A stretch of DNA of 64,000 bases from Bryopsis sp. KO-2023 (lineage: Eukaryota > Chlorophyta > Ulvophyceae > Bryopsidales > Bryopsidaceae). Of this stretch, positions 22,746 to 35,542 are shown piece by piece; the stretch's first letter is position 1, and every line of letters begins with the position of its first letter. Made by a program: the position numbers and the translations under genes. Below the pieces are notes generated by a model. That model was not told the origin of the DNA. It ran no database searches and saw nothing but the letters and a program-made list of their open reading frames with translations. The stretch lies in NCBI GenBank assembly GCA_030272585.1, contig BSYQ01000005.1, positions 4,247,501-4,311,500 on the forward strand. The letters are read 5' to 3'.

Positions 22746-23532
22746 AAAGATACTTTAACAAAAAAAGTTTCCTGAACGAAGGCAAGACTGGCGCTTATTC
22801 AAAATCAGTTAAAAATGAAATGTGATAGCTCCAGAAAAATGAGTTCAGATCAGCGTTCCGAACCAGCATTTCTGAATGTCTGAAGACATACTAAAAACAG
22901 AATCTGTTTTTGTTTGGTTGTGAGGCTGGGTGCATTTTCCTTCATCAAGTGTAGAAGGGCATTATGTGACTGTCAGTGTGTCTGTGCAAGTGGTTTTTGG
23001 TTATGATGGTTTGGTTGTATTGCATTGTGTTGCTGTAGTGTGATATTGCAGGGAGATTGTTGGGTATTAAGGGAAGAATGGATATTGTTGTGTTGTCCAT
23101 TCTTTTTTACTCTTGTAAACGGCGTTTGTTGCCTTCCACATCTGATTGTATGTTCCATATTCAACAAACGCCAGTTTCACCCCACATCAAGGTCCTCTTC
23201 AGAAAATTGAAAGAGACCCAATACTTGCATGGCCTCTCAGAAACTTCCAGGTTACAATGGGCAAAAAGTGATGCCCAAACACATTAACAAATCCCCTGCA
23301 TGTGCATATATATTCCTTTTTTATGTCCCCCCCCCCCCTGGAGATCATTGGCAGCCCTTTTCCCCCCTGAATTTTCAAACTACGTTTTCTCTGCCTAATC
23401 CCCAAATAATCATGTATACAACCCAATTTACAAAAGAAATATATAAAAAAGGAGAACAAATGATACAGAAGAAAAACCACGAAGGACGGAGCCCCCGCTT
23501 AATGCTTTAGAAGAAAAAAGGAAAGAACCACT
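22746..23532. other. Intergenic, no gene seen
   Basis: AT-rich sequence containing GTTTGTTGT-type runs and a C10 tract (near 23,329). It includes the 3' flank of the minus-strand membrane-protein gene. No coding signal was recognised. Confidence 0.45.
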
Positions 23533-24338
23533 CTACTCCTGTTTTCTACGAAGTTCGGCTGATTCTTTCTCCCTGTTCATTTCATCGACTTCCTGTGTGA
23601 TATTTTCCCATCGCTGCAACACACACACATACACACCATTTCATTAGAATTGAAATTAAAAACAAAAAAGCATATCAGTTTTTATTTGCAGCCCTCTTTA
23701 CTCTTCCAAAAAAAAAGAAGCCAGAAAAAAGGAACATAAAAGAAACGTTAAAAGGAGATGAAAGCAGCAATGGCATGTTTTTAGGGTGGGGGAGGATCAT
23801 GTATGATGTTCTGAATTTGAACGATTTTTTTTACCCAGGTTCCTTTGAATAGAAAAAAAAAAGTTGATGGAGTTCAATCTGATGGATGCGATGTGGAAAA
23901 TATGATAAAAGTATGGGGAGGGGAGGGGAGGAGTTCACATCAGGGCCAATCTGATGCTGGTTTCTTCCACACATTCCTAAAATGAAGTTTCTCCGCAAAG
24001 AAAACAGGCTTGGAAATTAGACAAACAGCCCCTCCCCATCCAATGATATGTTATGATATGCTATGATTCCAGTGATATGTTTTTGCATGAAATGTAATGG
24101 AAATATTAAGGAATGCCAAGCACACTCATACACCCACCTTAAAAGGCCTGGATTCATGCAGGAGCAGCGCTACCAGCGCCACGACCAAGCAGAACGTCGT
24201 CAAGTATCCATTGCTGATATAGTCCTTGTCGTAACCCAGAATCATAGCAGCACCAGATACTAACACCAGCACCAACCCAATATTTTGCCGAAAGATGAAG
24301 TTCCAGGAATTATCTGGCTGCGCTGGTAATATCGCCAT
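23533..24338 (-). CDS. Small two-helix membrane protein with possible 18-nt microexon
   Basis: Exon 1 (24138-24338, 67 codons) starts at an ATG in good context and encodes a polar start, a first hydrophobic helix (IGLVLVLVSGAAMILGY), a short polar turn (DKDYISNGY) and a second helix (FCLVVALVALLLHE). The last exon (23533-23613) encodes a charged coiled tail (RWENITQEVDEMNREKE) and a TAG stop. Joining them in frame requires an exon of length divisible by three between them. The best candidate is an 18-base exon at 23939-23956 (HQIGPD) with AG and GT borders. The alternative longer acceptor breaks frame. The total would be 99 aa. The topology fits a small ER or organelle inner-membrane protein. 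I do not recognise the family. Confidence 0.55.
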
Positions 24339-24790
24339 ATTTTTCGTGGCTTTTTTTCTCCCGAAAAATGTGCGCGTTGGGTTTGTGGAGAACGGAGTGA
24401 AGGGAATGTGGTTGCGGATGCTCGCGATGGTGGACCTTTTACGGGGAGGCCTGTTGAGGGGGCTGCTGGAAGGAGCTTGAGGATGGGAGGAAAGCGAGCA
24501 AAAAGAGTGTCTCGCACCGTATGTCAGACTGGTGAAAAGAGTGATGATCGTCGGCTTGTGACAGATTGACTCAAAGTGAATGGACGGGAGCCGGACGAAG
24601 GCCTGTATGGACTTGAATGCGCGCGTTGAGGATCGCTTGGCTGAGGAACGCGACCTACAACTTCAAAACTATAACTCGATCTCGACAAGGGGCGTCAGTC
24701 GAAAATTTTGGCGGTGCAGTGACAACAGCGTCCGTAAAAAGAGAGGGGAAAGTTTCCCGTCTTTTTGACGCTTTTTTTTCTTCTGGGACG
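24339..24790. promoter_or_regulatory. Divergent promoter: small membrane protein / DEG7-like protease
   Basis: A 450-base GC-richer spacer between two divergent starts. Open frames cross it on both strands but are not continuous with either gene in frame. It ends in a T9 run just before the protease ATG. Confidence 0.4.
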
Positions 24791-27700
24791 ATGATCAACG
24801 GGGACTCCGTCGAGGCTCTCCACGCCCACCACGCCTCCTCTGCGGAGGTCTGGCGAAGGGCTTTGGAGAAGGTTGTCCCTGCTTGTGTTGTTTTGAGGTA
24901 AAGTCTCATCGTGGGGGTCAGAGGGGGGGGGAATTGCTTCCGAAAGCGTTTTTTTTGTATCGTTTCTCGTTGGGGAACTAGCTTTGATGAAGGCAGCGTT
25001 TATTGGAAGAAAATTAATCTTCTCGGCGAGTTTTTTTCTCGGAGAACTGGACACGAGACAACCGTGGTCGAAAAGAGTTCGGTTGGCGCTTTGGAGGTTT
25101 CACTGGAATCGATATTAACTTCGAAAGACGCAACAGTGGCGTTCTTGTGCTGGACTGGTTGAGAGGACCTCTAGGGCCCGGGTATTTCTGGAGTTCTACG
25201 CGGCTGGCAACGTGAAGCCTTGCAACGCCAATCACAACATCTCGAAAAGTAGACTTACAATCATTTGGGAATTTAATCCTGAGTGAATCGATAGCTGCAG
25301 TTAAAACAGCACTCGATCGCTGTTTTGAATAGTTCATGATTTTGTTTTTGTTTGTTGTTCTGTCTTGAATAGTTCATGATTTTATTTTTGTGTTATTTTT
25401 CTGTTCAGAATTGTTCATGATTTTATTTTTGTGTTATTTTTGCGTTTTTTTCTGCCTCTCCATAGAGTGACTCAGGTTCGCCCGCTGGACACCGAATCAG
25501 CGGGGTCTTCTTATGCAACAGGGTTCATCGTCGACAGAGAAAGAGGAATTATTTTAACAAACAGGCATGTCGTAACCCCAGGTACAACAGAAAGTTGTCG
25601 ATCGAAATATGAAATATCTCTCCATGTAAATCCACCTCGTGTGTCAATTTTTGTTGCACCTTTTTTTTTTTTTTACCTTTTGGTATTTCTGGCAACAACG
25701 GTTGCCATTTTTAGTCGTCTTCATGTCAGGTTGATATTTCTTAGACGATATGTAATTTTGTTCGGAAAGATTTTCTTTTGAAAAATCATGAAAAAAATGA
25801 TTTTCACGAGCGCTGGTGTGGGGGATTGATGCTGATCGATCCACCATATACAAATAGTTTTTGTCGTATTTTCTCCTAGCCCCATTTTTTTTTTCTGATT
25901 CTTTTTTTTTTTTTTTTGTAAAGAGTTTTTTTGTTTGGAAAGTTTTTTCCCTTGAACCGTGCTGTTTTAATCGTACTCATCTCCAGAAAGGTGTTTTGCA
26001 AATTTTATTTTTAATGTGCTATGCAGTAACTGTGTGCAGTCCTTGTATTGTATTCCTTCCGATATTCAACCTCAAGTCCAATAAAAAGCAACCCAGAAAA
26101 GACCCTTGAGCCTTTTCACTTTTTTTTTTTTAAGTCAATCTGTCGTTGATTTTTTCCCCCAGGTCCGACAACCTCCGAGGCAATTTTCTTAAATCGTGAA
26201 GAAGTTACTGTGAGACCTCTGTACTACGATCCGATTCACGATTTCGCTTTTTTAAGATTCAACCCCAAGAATATACAGTTCATGGATTTGCAAGAGGTTT
26301 CGCTTTCCCCCGAAAGCGCATCCGTCGGCCTGGAAGTCCGTGTGGTTGGAAACGATTCTGGAGAAAAGGTGAACCTCAAACATAAAAGCAACAGTAGCAG
26401 CACCAGTTGCAAAAAATTGATTTGATCATAGGGAGGTCAGTTTTGTTATTATTGATTGCGGTGGATTCATATGCACTGCTTTGCCCTTTGGAGATACTAC
26501 CTGTTGGACTTGGCCAAGCTTTTGATGGCTTATCTGATATTGTTGTTTTCCCAGGTTTCGATTTTGGCCGGAACCCTCGCCAGACTGGACAGAGATGCTC
26601 CTATATATGGTCGAAAGGGCTATAATGACTTCAACACTTGTAAGTCTGACAGAGCCTCACTTGATATGAACCCGCACCAATTCAAATGTCCAGAGTTCCC
26701 TGATTGATTTCAATCTGAAGGGCAGAAAAGTGTGAGAAAAAGTGTGAGAAAGTGTGTATTTTATTTTATTTCATATGAGAAAGTGTGTGTGTGTGTGTGG
26801 GCCCATTTTTGTGCGTGCCAATTTTTGTGGTATTTGGGATTTCATTTATTTTGTTCTTGTGATATTAGTCTACCTTCAGGCCGCTTCTGGCACTAAGGGT
26901 GGTTCCAGTGGCTCCCCTGTCGTCGATTGCCATGGTCGAGCAGTGGGGTTGAATGCCGGTGGAAAAAACAAAGCTGCCTCTGCTTATTACTTACCTTTGG
27001 AGCGAGTCGTTCGAGCCCTCAAAATCTTGCAGGTATGGTTTGTTTTTCTGGACTTTGCTGAAATTCGGTGGAGGGCCCACCTTTCTTTTTTGGAATCCTT
27101 TGTTGATATTGCCTTTGATTGGTTTTTTTGATGTTAATGGTTTTTTTTGGTTTTTTTTTAGCAATGCAAAGTTTCTGGTGGGGGCGAGGAGTGGAGAAAG
27201 CCTCACATTAGCCGTGGTGACCTCCAGACCACTTTTTACTTCAAAGGCTTTGACGAAGTGCGACGGATGGGATTGAACACCGACACCGAAAAACTTGTTC
27301 GGTCGGAGATCGAAGAGTCAGGTAACAATAGCTAATCGATATTTCGAAGACTTTTTGTCAATATGTGGCAATAAATAATTCGTTGTCGTGTGTTGGTTGG
27401 ATTGAAAGAATTTGTCCAATGGTGTGCCACAGTTCATCCTGTTAGATGGTATCTCGAAACCGCTCGTTGGCTGATGGTTGGTGATATTAACTTTTGGAGA
27501 GAATAGTGCACATCAGGATTCGAACCTGCACCACCCCAAATACAAAATATATTTCAATTTGATTAATTCTGTCATATTCCCGAAAAACGCATGCATTTGG
27601 AATTGTTGAAGTTGGGATATTTACTCGGTTTGTTTTGCTTATTTTTCTTTTGCAGAATCCAAAACTGGGCCGGCCACTGGAATGTTGGTAGTTGATTCCG

Positions 27701-30700
27701 TTCTTTTGGGTGGACCTGCCGATGGAATCCTGCAGGCTGGTGATGTTCTGGTGAAAATGGATAGCAAAGTCATGACGCATTTCTTGCCGATGGAGGAACT
27801 GCTCGACAGCAAAGTCGGAGAAACGGTCGAAGTGACAGTCGACAGAGGCGGTAAGAGGGTGAGTGGAGGAAAGAATTGAGGGAAGGTTTGAGCATCAATG
27901 ATTGCACATTTTCGTCTGGGCTGTTCATCCCAGGCAGTTGGAAATCAGTTTCGACTCCGCTGAAATAATTGCAGACTTTGTCACAACTTTTTTTAGATAT
28001 TATTCTGTTTTGATGACTTTTTTTTCCAGGTGATTTGAAAACTGTCTGAATGGTGGTGCAATGTATTTTTTTTGGAATGATAGGTTTATGGATTTTCGTG
28101 TGTGAATTCAGGTCAGTCAGAACATCCGAGTGGCGGATGTTCATGCAGCAACACCTTCAACGTTTTTGGAATTTGCGGGGGGCTCCATTCACGCATTGAG
28201 TTATCAGCAAGCTAGAAACAACAGTGTCCGGACAGGGCAGGTCTACGTGGCAGAACCTGGCTATGTTTTGGTGCGTTATCATCTCTGCAAATAGAAATCG
28301 GTGAAGAGTTTAAAAAAAATCATCTCCCTTGCTCATCCTTGAGTCACTGTTTTTCAAGAAAGGTTTTGGGGGTGAAACAGAAAACCATCTGGAATTTTGT
28401 GGCACAAACTCAGCCCTGAGAAATTGTCTCAAATCTGGATTTCAAGGGAACTGAATGCTAGAATTGGGGAGGAGCAAGCACTGGACTTTTTTGAGCAGCT
28501 ACCCCCTGTGGGGTCAAAATGCGTTGTCTTGTGGTGTTGTGGGTGCTGGTGGAATTTTTTTGTGGTTTATGGTGGAGTTTTTGTGTTTTATGGTTTTGAC
28601 ATACAGAGCAGGGCCGAGGTTCCAAAAAATGCAGTCATAACGAAGCTGGATGGAATCGAAACTCCCAATTTGGAAACCTTCGCTGGAATTTTGAAACGAT
28701 TGGAGCATGGAGAGAGGGTTTCTGTGGAGTGAGTGACGAGAAAAAGAGTTCTTTTTTCTTTGTTTCGGCATGGCGCTTCTATAAGGTTTCTGTTTTCTTT
28801 TGTTTTTTTTTTGGAAATGTATGGAGCTAGGGTGGACTCAATAATTTTTTCTTTTTTCTTGATGATGTTGCAGGTACTATACCTTTTACGAAAGACATAG
28901 ACGACAGAACAGTATTTTGCAAATGGATAGGCAATGGTAAGTGTTGGCTGCGAATGACCATTGTACAAAAATGTGTTGGGTGGACTGGTTCCCCTCTTGT
29001 CATTTCCCCCCCTCTACCTAAAAAAAAGAACAAAAAAAGAAAATGTCGGAAAACACAAAAAGACATCAAGGGAAAAAAAAACGAAAAAAAAACGAAAAGA
29101 CATAAAGGCAGAAAAAGGGAAAGAATCACACAGAAAACTAAGCCCCATGAGTCGGTCTTTTTTTTTTCTTTATTTCAAGTGAATGTTCTTTGGTATGTGT
29201 CAAGGTATGGACCACCGGTGTATTGGACGCGTGATGATGCCGCGGGGATCTGGAGATCCACAGAAAATTATCCGAGAAAAGTAGTGGAACGCCTTCAGCC
29301 GAAAGGCAAAGACACGCAGGACTCTCAGACAGACATAACCCCCGAAAGCGCAATCGTTATGGCGCCCATGAACGGGGTATCCAAGGTGTGCCTGAAAACA
29401 CACATCGAACCTTTCACAACTGGAAAAAGACATAGGCTGGGGGCTGCTTATCGGTTCCCTCCCCCTAAATGGCTGTTCTCTCAAATTGCTTTGCGATTTT
29501 TTTCTTTTTCTGGTGGGGTGGGGGGTGGGAATCACTGCAGGTGGTTTTTTTTTTTCAGGTCTGGTATTTTTTTCTTGTGGATATAAATGCACAAACAAGC
29601 AAAAAAACGGAAAACAAATATACACATATTATTTTTTTTCGGGGAAATAATGGGATTTTATTTCAGGCAGGTGATTTTGAGTCCAACATGAGACGATCCA
29701 TGGTGCTGGTGGATGTCGACATTCCCCTCGTAGCCCTGGCAGATGGAGTCCATTCAAAAGTAGGTGGAGTGCATCACCCAGTCAGCAAACTAATGAAAAA
29801 TTAGAAACAGTCTCAGAAAAAGTGACCCTGTCGCCACTAAAAATATCGATCGAATAGAAATCCACATTTTAAAAAGTGCAGTACATTCAGCGGCGCTTTT
29901 TTCAAATTCCACATCCTCAAGATGTTCTCCATTTATTCCGGAAGTTTTTTCTTTTTTTTTGTCGATTTGTTGGTGGCTCCATTTATTCCGGTAATTTTTC
30001 ATCTTTTTTTCTGGTTGATTTGTTGGTGGTGGTGGGTTCCTCGTACATTTATGAAGTTTATCAAACCAAGAGCGTTTATGCAAATGAGCAGAGTTTCCTG
30101 GGGAGTGGGGTCGTTGTGCATCACACAGATCGCATTGGTTTGGTGCTGGTCGACAGAAACACCGTAGCGATTGGTTCATGTGATATCATGCTGTCCTTTG
30201 GTGCTTACCCGGCTGAAATTTCAGCCCATGTCAGGTTCGTGTCCCTGAAAATGCTGAAGAATTCGTATCGGTTCACCCACTGGTGTTTTTTTTTTGCCTT
30301 GTTAATATCGTTTTCTGGGGGGAGGGGGGGGGGGGGTCTCCTTTTTTGTTCACAGCGCACTTTGTGGGGTGCTGATAATGCCATTCTGTTTCTGTTCAGT
30401 TTCCCTTTTTTGTTTGATTCACAAGCTACCCCCCTTGGGTAATTTCCATAGACATCAAAACTCAACAATATCTTTTCATGGTTTCCTTGCTCAGATTTCT
30501 GCACCCCCTTCATAATTTTGCCGTCCTGTCGTACGATCCATCGAAACTACCGGCAGAAGCCAGAGCTCAGATCCGCCCAGTCGAAATTCTCCCAACTCCG
30601 CCTCTGAATCGTGGAGACACCGTTTCGCTGGTCGGGTTGACCGAATCCCTGAGGATCATGCAACGCCAGTCCACAGTCACCAACGCCACTCTTGCCCTGG

Positions 30701-32635
30701 TGATTTCGCCTGCAGACATCCCTCGGTTCAGAGCTGTTCACGAAGAATTGGTGAAACTGGACCAAGACTTTGGAAGCGAGTTTTCTGGGATCATCACCGA
30801 TCAAGACGGAGCGGTCAGGGCATTGTGGGGCTCGTATGCAGAACAGGTGGGAGGCAAACCGTACGTATCTTCCTGGTTTCTTGAATAGATCGATGCCTTC
30901 GAGGGGGTGACTTAAGTATGGCTGCCGGGAAGATCTCTTGACTGATGTTTTCTGTGGTTTGCTGTGTTCCCCCAGGTGGACAGGGATGAACGAGAATGGT
31001 GTGGTGGATTGCATGCAGAAGTTTTCCTTCCCTGGATCAAACGATTGAAGGAATTTGAGGAAAATCCAATGACCCCACCACCCGATGTCTGGTGAGTCGA
31101 TAAAAGTCGAAACTGAACAACTTTTTTTTTTTTCAGCAAAAAATGTCTCCACCGGAGCAGAGCTTACGCACCTCACCACATGGCATGTTCTTATTGTGAA
31201 GTGGAAAACCAAAAAAGGAGGGAAATGAGAATGCATGTTGCATGTTGAAGGGTTTTGAATGCGGAGCTCCAACCCTTGTTGCTGTCCAAGGCTGCTCATT
31301 TGGGTTTGCCGTCGAGATGGATAACTCGATTGGCAGAGATAGACCCCAACAGAAGGCAAGTCTTGACCGTGCGAAGTTGTGTTGCCAAGTCTTACGCTGC
31401 TGACGTTCTCCGTGATAATGACATGATTCTTGCAGTCAATGGACATCCCATCAGCTGTTTCCAAGATGTGGAAAAGCTGATACTCCAGCAAGTGGAGCAA
31501 GACGGTGGGGTGCATCTGGCTTTCTTTTTTGTGTCGCTGAGAGAACGCATTTCTGGAAACAGCGTTTCGTTCGGAGGGAGAAGGGTCTTTTGTTTTCTGT
31601 CGGGTGGAAGGATGCATGTGGATGACCGAACGAAGAGAATCAGTCATAGGCATGTTCTTCCACTCTGCGGTTGAGTCAGACATGGGTATCCGTGTATGAG
31701 ATTTACATAATGTTTCGAACAGATGCTAAGAATGGATCGCCACCAAGAAAGCGTGTGAAGTTTCAAAGAAACAGCAAGAGCGGAGAAATGTCGTATGAAA
31801 TCAGCTGCAACGGAGGAGGAGAGTCCATGGAACTGGAACAGGGCGATGGCTGCACACCCAATGCAGCCTTGCCTTCGCATTCCTTGAAATTGACTATTTT
31901 CCGAGACGGCGGGGTGATGGATGTGGACGTGAAGCTAGGGTTCGAACCAGGGATGGCAACCGACAGATTGGTGCATTGGTGTGGAGCCCAGCTGCAGGTA
32001 CATCGATTTTTTTGTTTTTCAGTTCGATGCCTGCATTTCCCCCATTTTTTTCTCATTTTCTTGTTTTGTCCACTGTTTTTGTCGAGGGTGAGAGGTCGAA
32101 ATCGAAATTGTTTATGTGTGTGATCTAGGCTCCACACCGTGCCGTTCGAGAGTTGGGTTTTTTGCCCGAAAAGTCGGGGGTTTACGTCTCCAGATGGCAT
32201 CACGGATCTCCTGCGCAGAGGTATGGCCTGTATGCTCTGCACTGGGTGACGGAGCTGAATGGAGTGCCCACCCCCGATCTAGACACCTTCCTGGAAGTTG
32301 CCAGGAAGCTGAAGGATGGCTCCTTCGTGAGAGTCAACCTCTGCCATCTTGAAACGACTAAACCAAAGGTGGGAAACAGAGCACAGAAAAGCCATTTGTC
32401 CTTTAAATTTTTTTGGGCCTTTTTTTTTTTAATAACCAAGTGGCGAAGGTTGCATTTTTTTTAACACCAAGTGATGGAGGTTGCAAGTGCCTATTTTGGG
32501 GGGAGATTTTCAGTGTTTTGTTTTGATGGGGTGTTCCAGGTGTTGACCCTCAAGCTGGACCTGTGTTACTGGCCGACATGGGAATTAACATTGAACCCGC
32601 TTACTTGCGAATGGAGCAGGCATTTGGTGGTGTAA
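24791..32635 (+). CDS. DEG7/Nma111-type HtrA serine protease, 19 exons
   Basis: Exons: 24791-24897, 25466-25581, 26163-26368, 26555-26639, 26869-27032, 27162-27321, 27656-27858, 28112-28270, 28607-28728, 28874-28936, 29205-29385, 29667-29759, 30092-30234, 30495-30846, 30976-31091, 31251-31504, 31723-31997, 32129-32368, 32540-32635. All phases close, giving 1,044 aa (plant DEG7 about 1,097; yeast Nma111 997). The first trypsin-like domain has H70 (LTNRHVV), D101 (HDFAFLRF) and S185 (GGSSGSPVV). PDZ domains follow (for example [20 protein letters not shown]). A second protease-like domain ([21 protein letters not shown]) lacks the triad, as in the family. The C-terminus ends with [19 protein letters not shown] and [15 protein letters not shown]. 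The family acts in nucleus or plastid in protein quality control. Introns hold poly-T runs. Confidence 0.93.
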
Positions 32636-33754
32636 GAAAAAGTGCTGGAACGATTGTAATCAATGGAGTTATGTATGGTGATTTCTTTTGTTTCTTTTTG
32701 AAGGGGGGGTTGAGGGAAGAAAAATATTGAAAGTTTCTTTGTGATTGATGTAACATTTGAGGAGAGAGGGATGGGGTTGGCGAAGAAAAACGTTGTCGTA
32801 TTTGTTGAAAATCTTGTATGTTTTATTATTCGTTGTTGAAGTTTATGAGTTTGAAAAAGAACGAGTTTTGGGGTGGAGGGAAAAAAAAATTCAAAGGCAA
32901 TGAGTTTGGAAAAACAGAAAGGGGGGAAAAGGCATTCTGGTTGTTGAAGGCAATGAGTTTGGAAAAATAGAATGGGGGGAAAAAACAGTCAAGAAAATTA
33001 TATAAGGAGGGTGGGAAATCGTCTGAAGATGCAGAGGATTGATTTGATTTTGCCTGGACTGTGGTGGAGAGTGTTGAACCTTCCCCTCCCAGAAAAAGAA
33101 AAATAGTTTTTTTTGAAACCCCGCCCCCCCCTCCCTCTTCTTTTCTTGCCTCCATCAGAGTTCTGTTATTTTTTTTTTGGTGATGATTTTTAAAGTTGTG
33201 CGATTTTATTGTTGAATTTGGCAGCAGAGTCCATGTTGGGGGAGGGGGGGAAGTGAGGGTTCGTTTACAAAATGCGATATTTTTCTCATTCTGGCTTCGT
33301 TTTGGAAGGGGATTTTGGATTTTTTGGGGGTGTTTATTTTGGTGTTTTTTGGTGTTTTTGGTTCTCTTTTTTTTTTGGGGGGGGGTCCTTTGCGGCCTTG
33401 TGTTATGCTTTAATGATAACTGGCGTTTTCCCACATCGGTCTGTCTGGACTGTTGTTGAATCACTAACCGCAGATTCACCCACCTATGATCTCACTGTCT
33501 TTGGCAGCAGCCAACACAGCTTCATTGACTTCGACTTTCTTTGGAGCGGAGCTGATGTAATCACTCATTCCGATTATACGTTTCATCGTTTCCTTTCTCT
33601 ATAAAAAACGCAACCATGAAAGAACGAAGTGTAGAACAGGCCTTCTGGAGGTTAAGCCAGTATGACTTTGTCTGACTCTAAAATAGTCAAATTAAAAAAA
33701 TTCATTAGATAATTGAATTAGACAGCGTCACATCCTTCTTTCTTATATATCTCT
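32636..33754 (+). other. Low-complexity 3' flank of protease gene
   Basis: G/A-rich then G/T-rich sequence containing short direct repeats (AAGGCAATGAGTTTGGAAAAA near 32,895 and 32,948) and long homopolymers. Frames open here are Trp/Phe/Gly-rich artefacts of GT composition. No gene is called. Confidence 0.5.
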
Positions 33755-35542
33755 CTCTCTATCATACTCTGACTGGGTTTCACTCTCTTTCTCCCCGTCA
33801 GTCTATGAGATATTAATGCATTGCTTTTTACTACATGTGTCTGATTTTTAAATGGAGGATATACAACATTCTTGATTGGAATTCTGTTCATGAGTGTTTC
33901 CTGATAAATTCGGATTTTTAAAAAATTAAAGGTGTTTTGGGAATCGAACCCAAACTTGACCAACACACCTTGTGAAAAACATACCCTAGTGATTAAACAC
34001 CGGGTATGTTTTTCCAGAAATTAGATCGGTGGGGGCCTGGTTCCGTTTTTTGGGAGCCCAGACTGCCGGGTGCAATACCGACAGATCCCCGAGGTGGTCA
34101 CCTCATCCGGACATCCCTTGATCAGGGGGAGCCGGCGAAACCCTCGAGATCCCACCGAAGTGGGATCGAATCGAGATGATTCTTCTATAACTCGAGCCTC
34201 TCTTCTGAGCCGAGAACCTTTGGCCTCCTGCGTCCTGTGCGCTCTTGCTAGGTGGTCGTGATGGGAGAGTCGGGTGGCGTGGCGAGAGTTTCATGGTGTA
34301 GTTCGGTTGCTCCGTCCCTCCACGAACATCTTTTTCATCTCGCACACGTTGCGCCGACGTGTCTGTCGAAGACGTCAACACTGACGTCTGCGACATTCGT
34401 TTTCACCCTTCGAATCATCGTTCGAACGGTTTCGACGCACTTCCAACCTTTCGAGGGTCACTTTAACGTTCTAGGGGAGGGTGGACGACTGGTTGGCTCT
34501 TTTCGTCGTGGTGGTCGAGAGGTTCGAGCCGACGACTATCTCGATCAGTGGATGAAAGGAGGGATCTGTATAAGGTACGCGTCCTTCTCTTGTGATCGCG
34601 ACCGTGCGCGCTGCTAAGAGCGGTAACCACACTGGCACAAGAGCAGATAAAGGGTCAGGGGACAGGATCAAACCGTCGATCTCGTCTGCTAAACGACTAG
34701 CTAGAGCGCAGGATGTCCCACTGCTGAGCGAGTATTCCAAAGTTTTTCTTTCTATCTGGACCCTCAAAACACCACGTATGAGGAAAGAGCCACTAGCGGT
34801 GCGATCCTGTTGATAAATGTTTCTGAGAAACAACCGTTGTTTGGACTGGATCTTGTTCGCAGTCACAGGTATTCCGCGAACAAACACGAACAAGCGCCTT
34901 GGCGCGTCAACTACGTCTGGGACGTCGCGCTTTTTGGAAGGAACTGACGAGAAAAAGGCCGCCGTCGCCGTCGGAGTCGCGGTTTTCCTGGGCGTTGAAT
35001 GGAGTTGCATGAAGTGTCCAAAAGTTGCCTAATCCCACTCTCAGAGTAGAGCACTTGTCTGGTTTCTCTTGGGATCCCTCTCCAGGTGCCAGTTCGCTCC
35101 CTTTCTGTTTTTGTGGTGGAAAGGGCTTTCATTCATTTGGTCTGCAAGGTAGGGATTCTCTGGGGTGGGTGTAGCTGCGCATTCCTTTGCCTGCCAAACA
35201 CTTTTTCTGTTCTTCATTGATTTCAATATCCTGGGACTATGTAGTTTAAGCTACATAAAAAGAAGTCAGCAGACAGACCTCCTGGAGGGTGGAAATCACC
35301 AGTAAAGTTCTTACAAAACATGGCCATATGACCTTGTATCATCTTTTAGCAAGGCAACTTGGCCGTCTTATTGCACACAATATATCCATACTCTGACCAA
35401 GAAGCAATTTGGGCTCAACATTCGAAATCCCTTATTTATGCCAACACCAAGTCCACAAATCCCTCGAGACAAATAAAAAAGAAAAAGAATTCACTGACAG
35501 AGATGTCTGTTGTCAAAAAGACCCCCTGTCATGAGAAGTTTG
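33755..35542 (-). repeat. 1.8-kb dispersed repeat, copy B (inverted)
   Basis: Inverted partner of the repeat at 20,866-22,745. It conserves the 13-bp-arm hairpin (33,974-33,986 and 34,002-34,014), the B-box-like sequence, the 'GGGAGCCCAGACTGCCGGGT' block and the GC-rich core, with scattered substitutions and small indels. The edge sequences AACTTCTCATGACAGGG and GACTGGGTTTCACTC are shared; flanks outside them are not. No intact ORF is shared by both copies. Confidence 0.75.

Noticed and set aside
27516..27526. B-box-like GGATTCGAACC in intron 6 of the protease gene, possible minus-strand tRNA
   Set aside because: Only a T-arm-like hairpin is visible; no matching acceptor stem or A box upstream on the minus strand.
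33196..33604. Trp/Phe/Gly-rich frames after the protease gene
   Set aside because: Produced by GT-rich low-complexity sequence; no splice or homology support.
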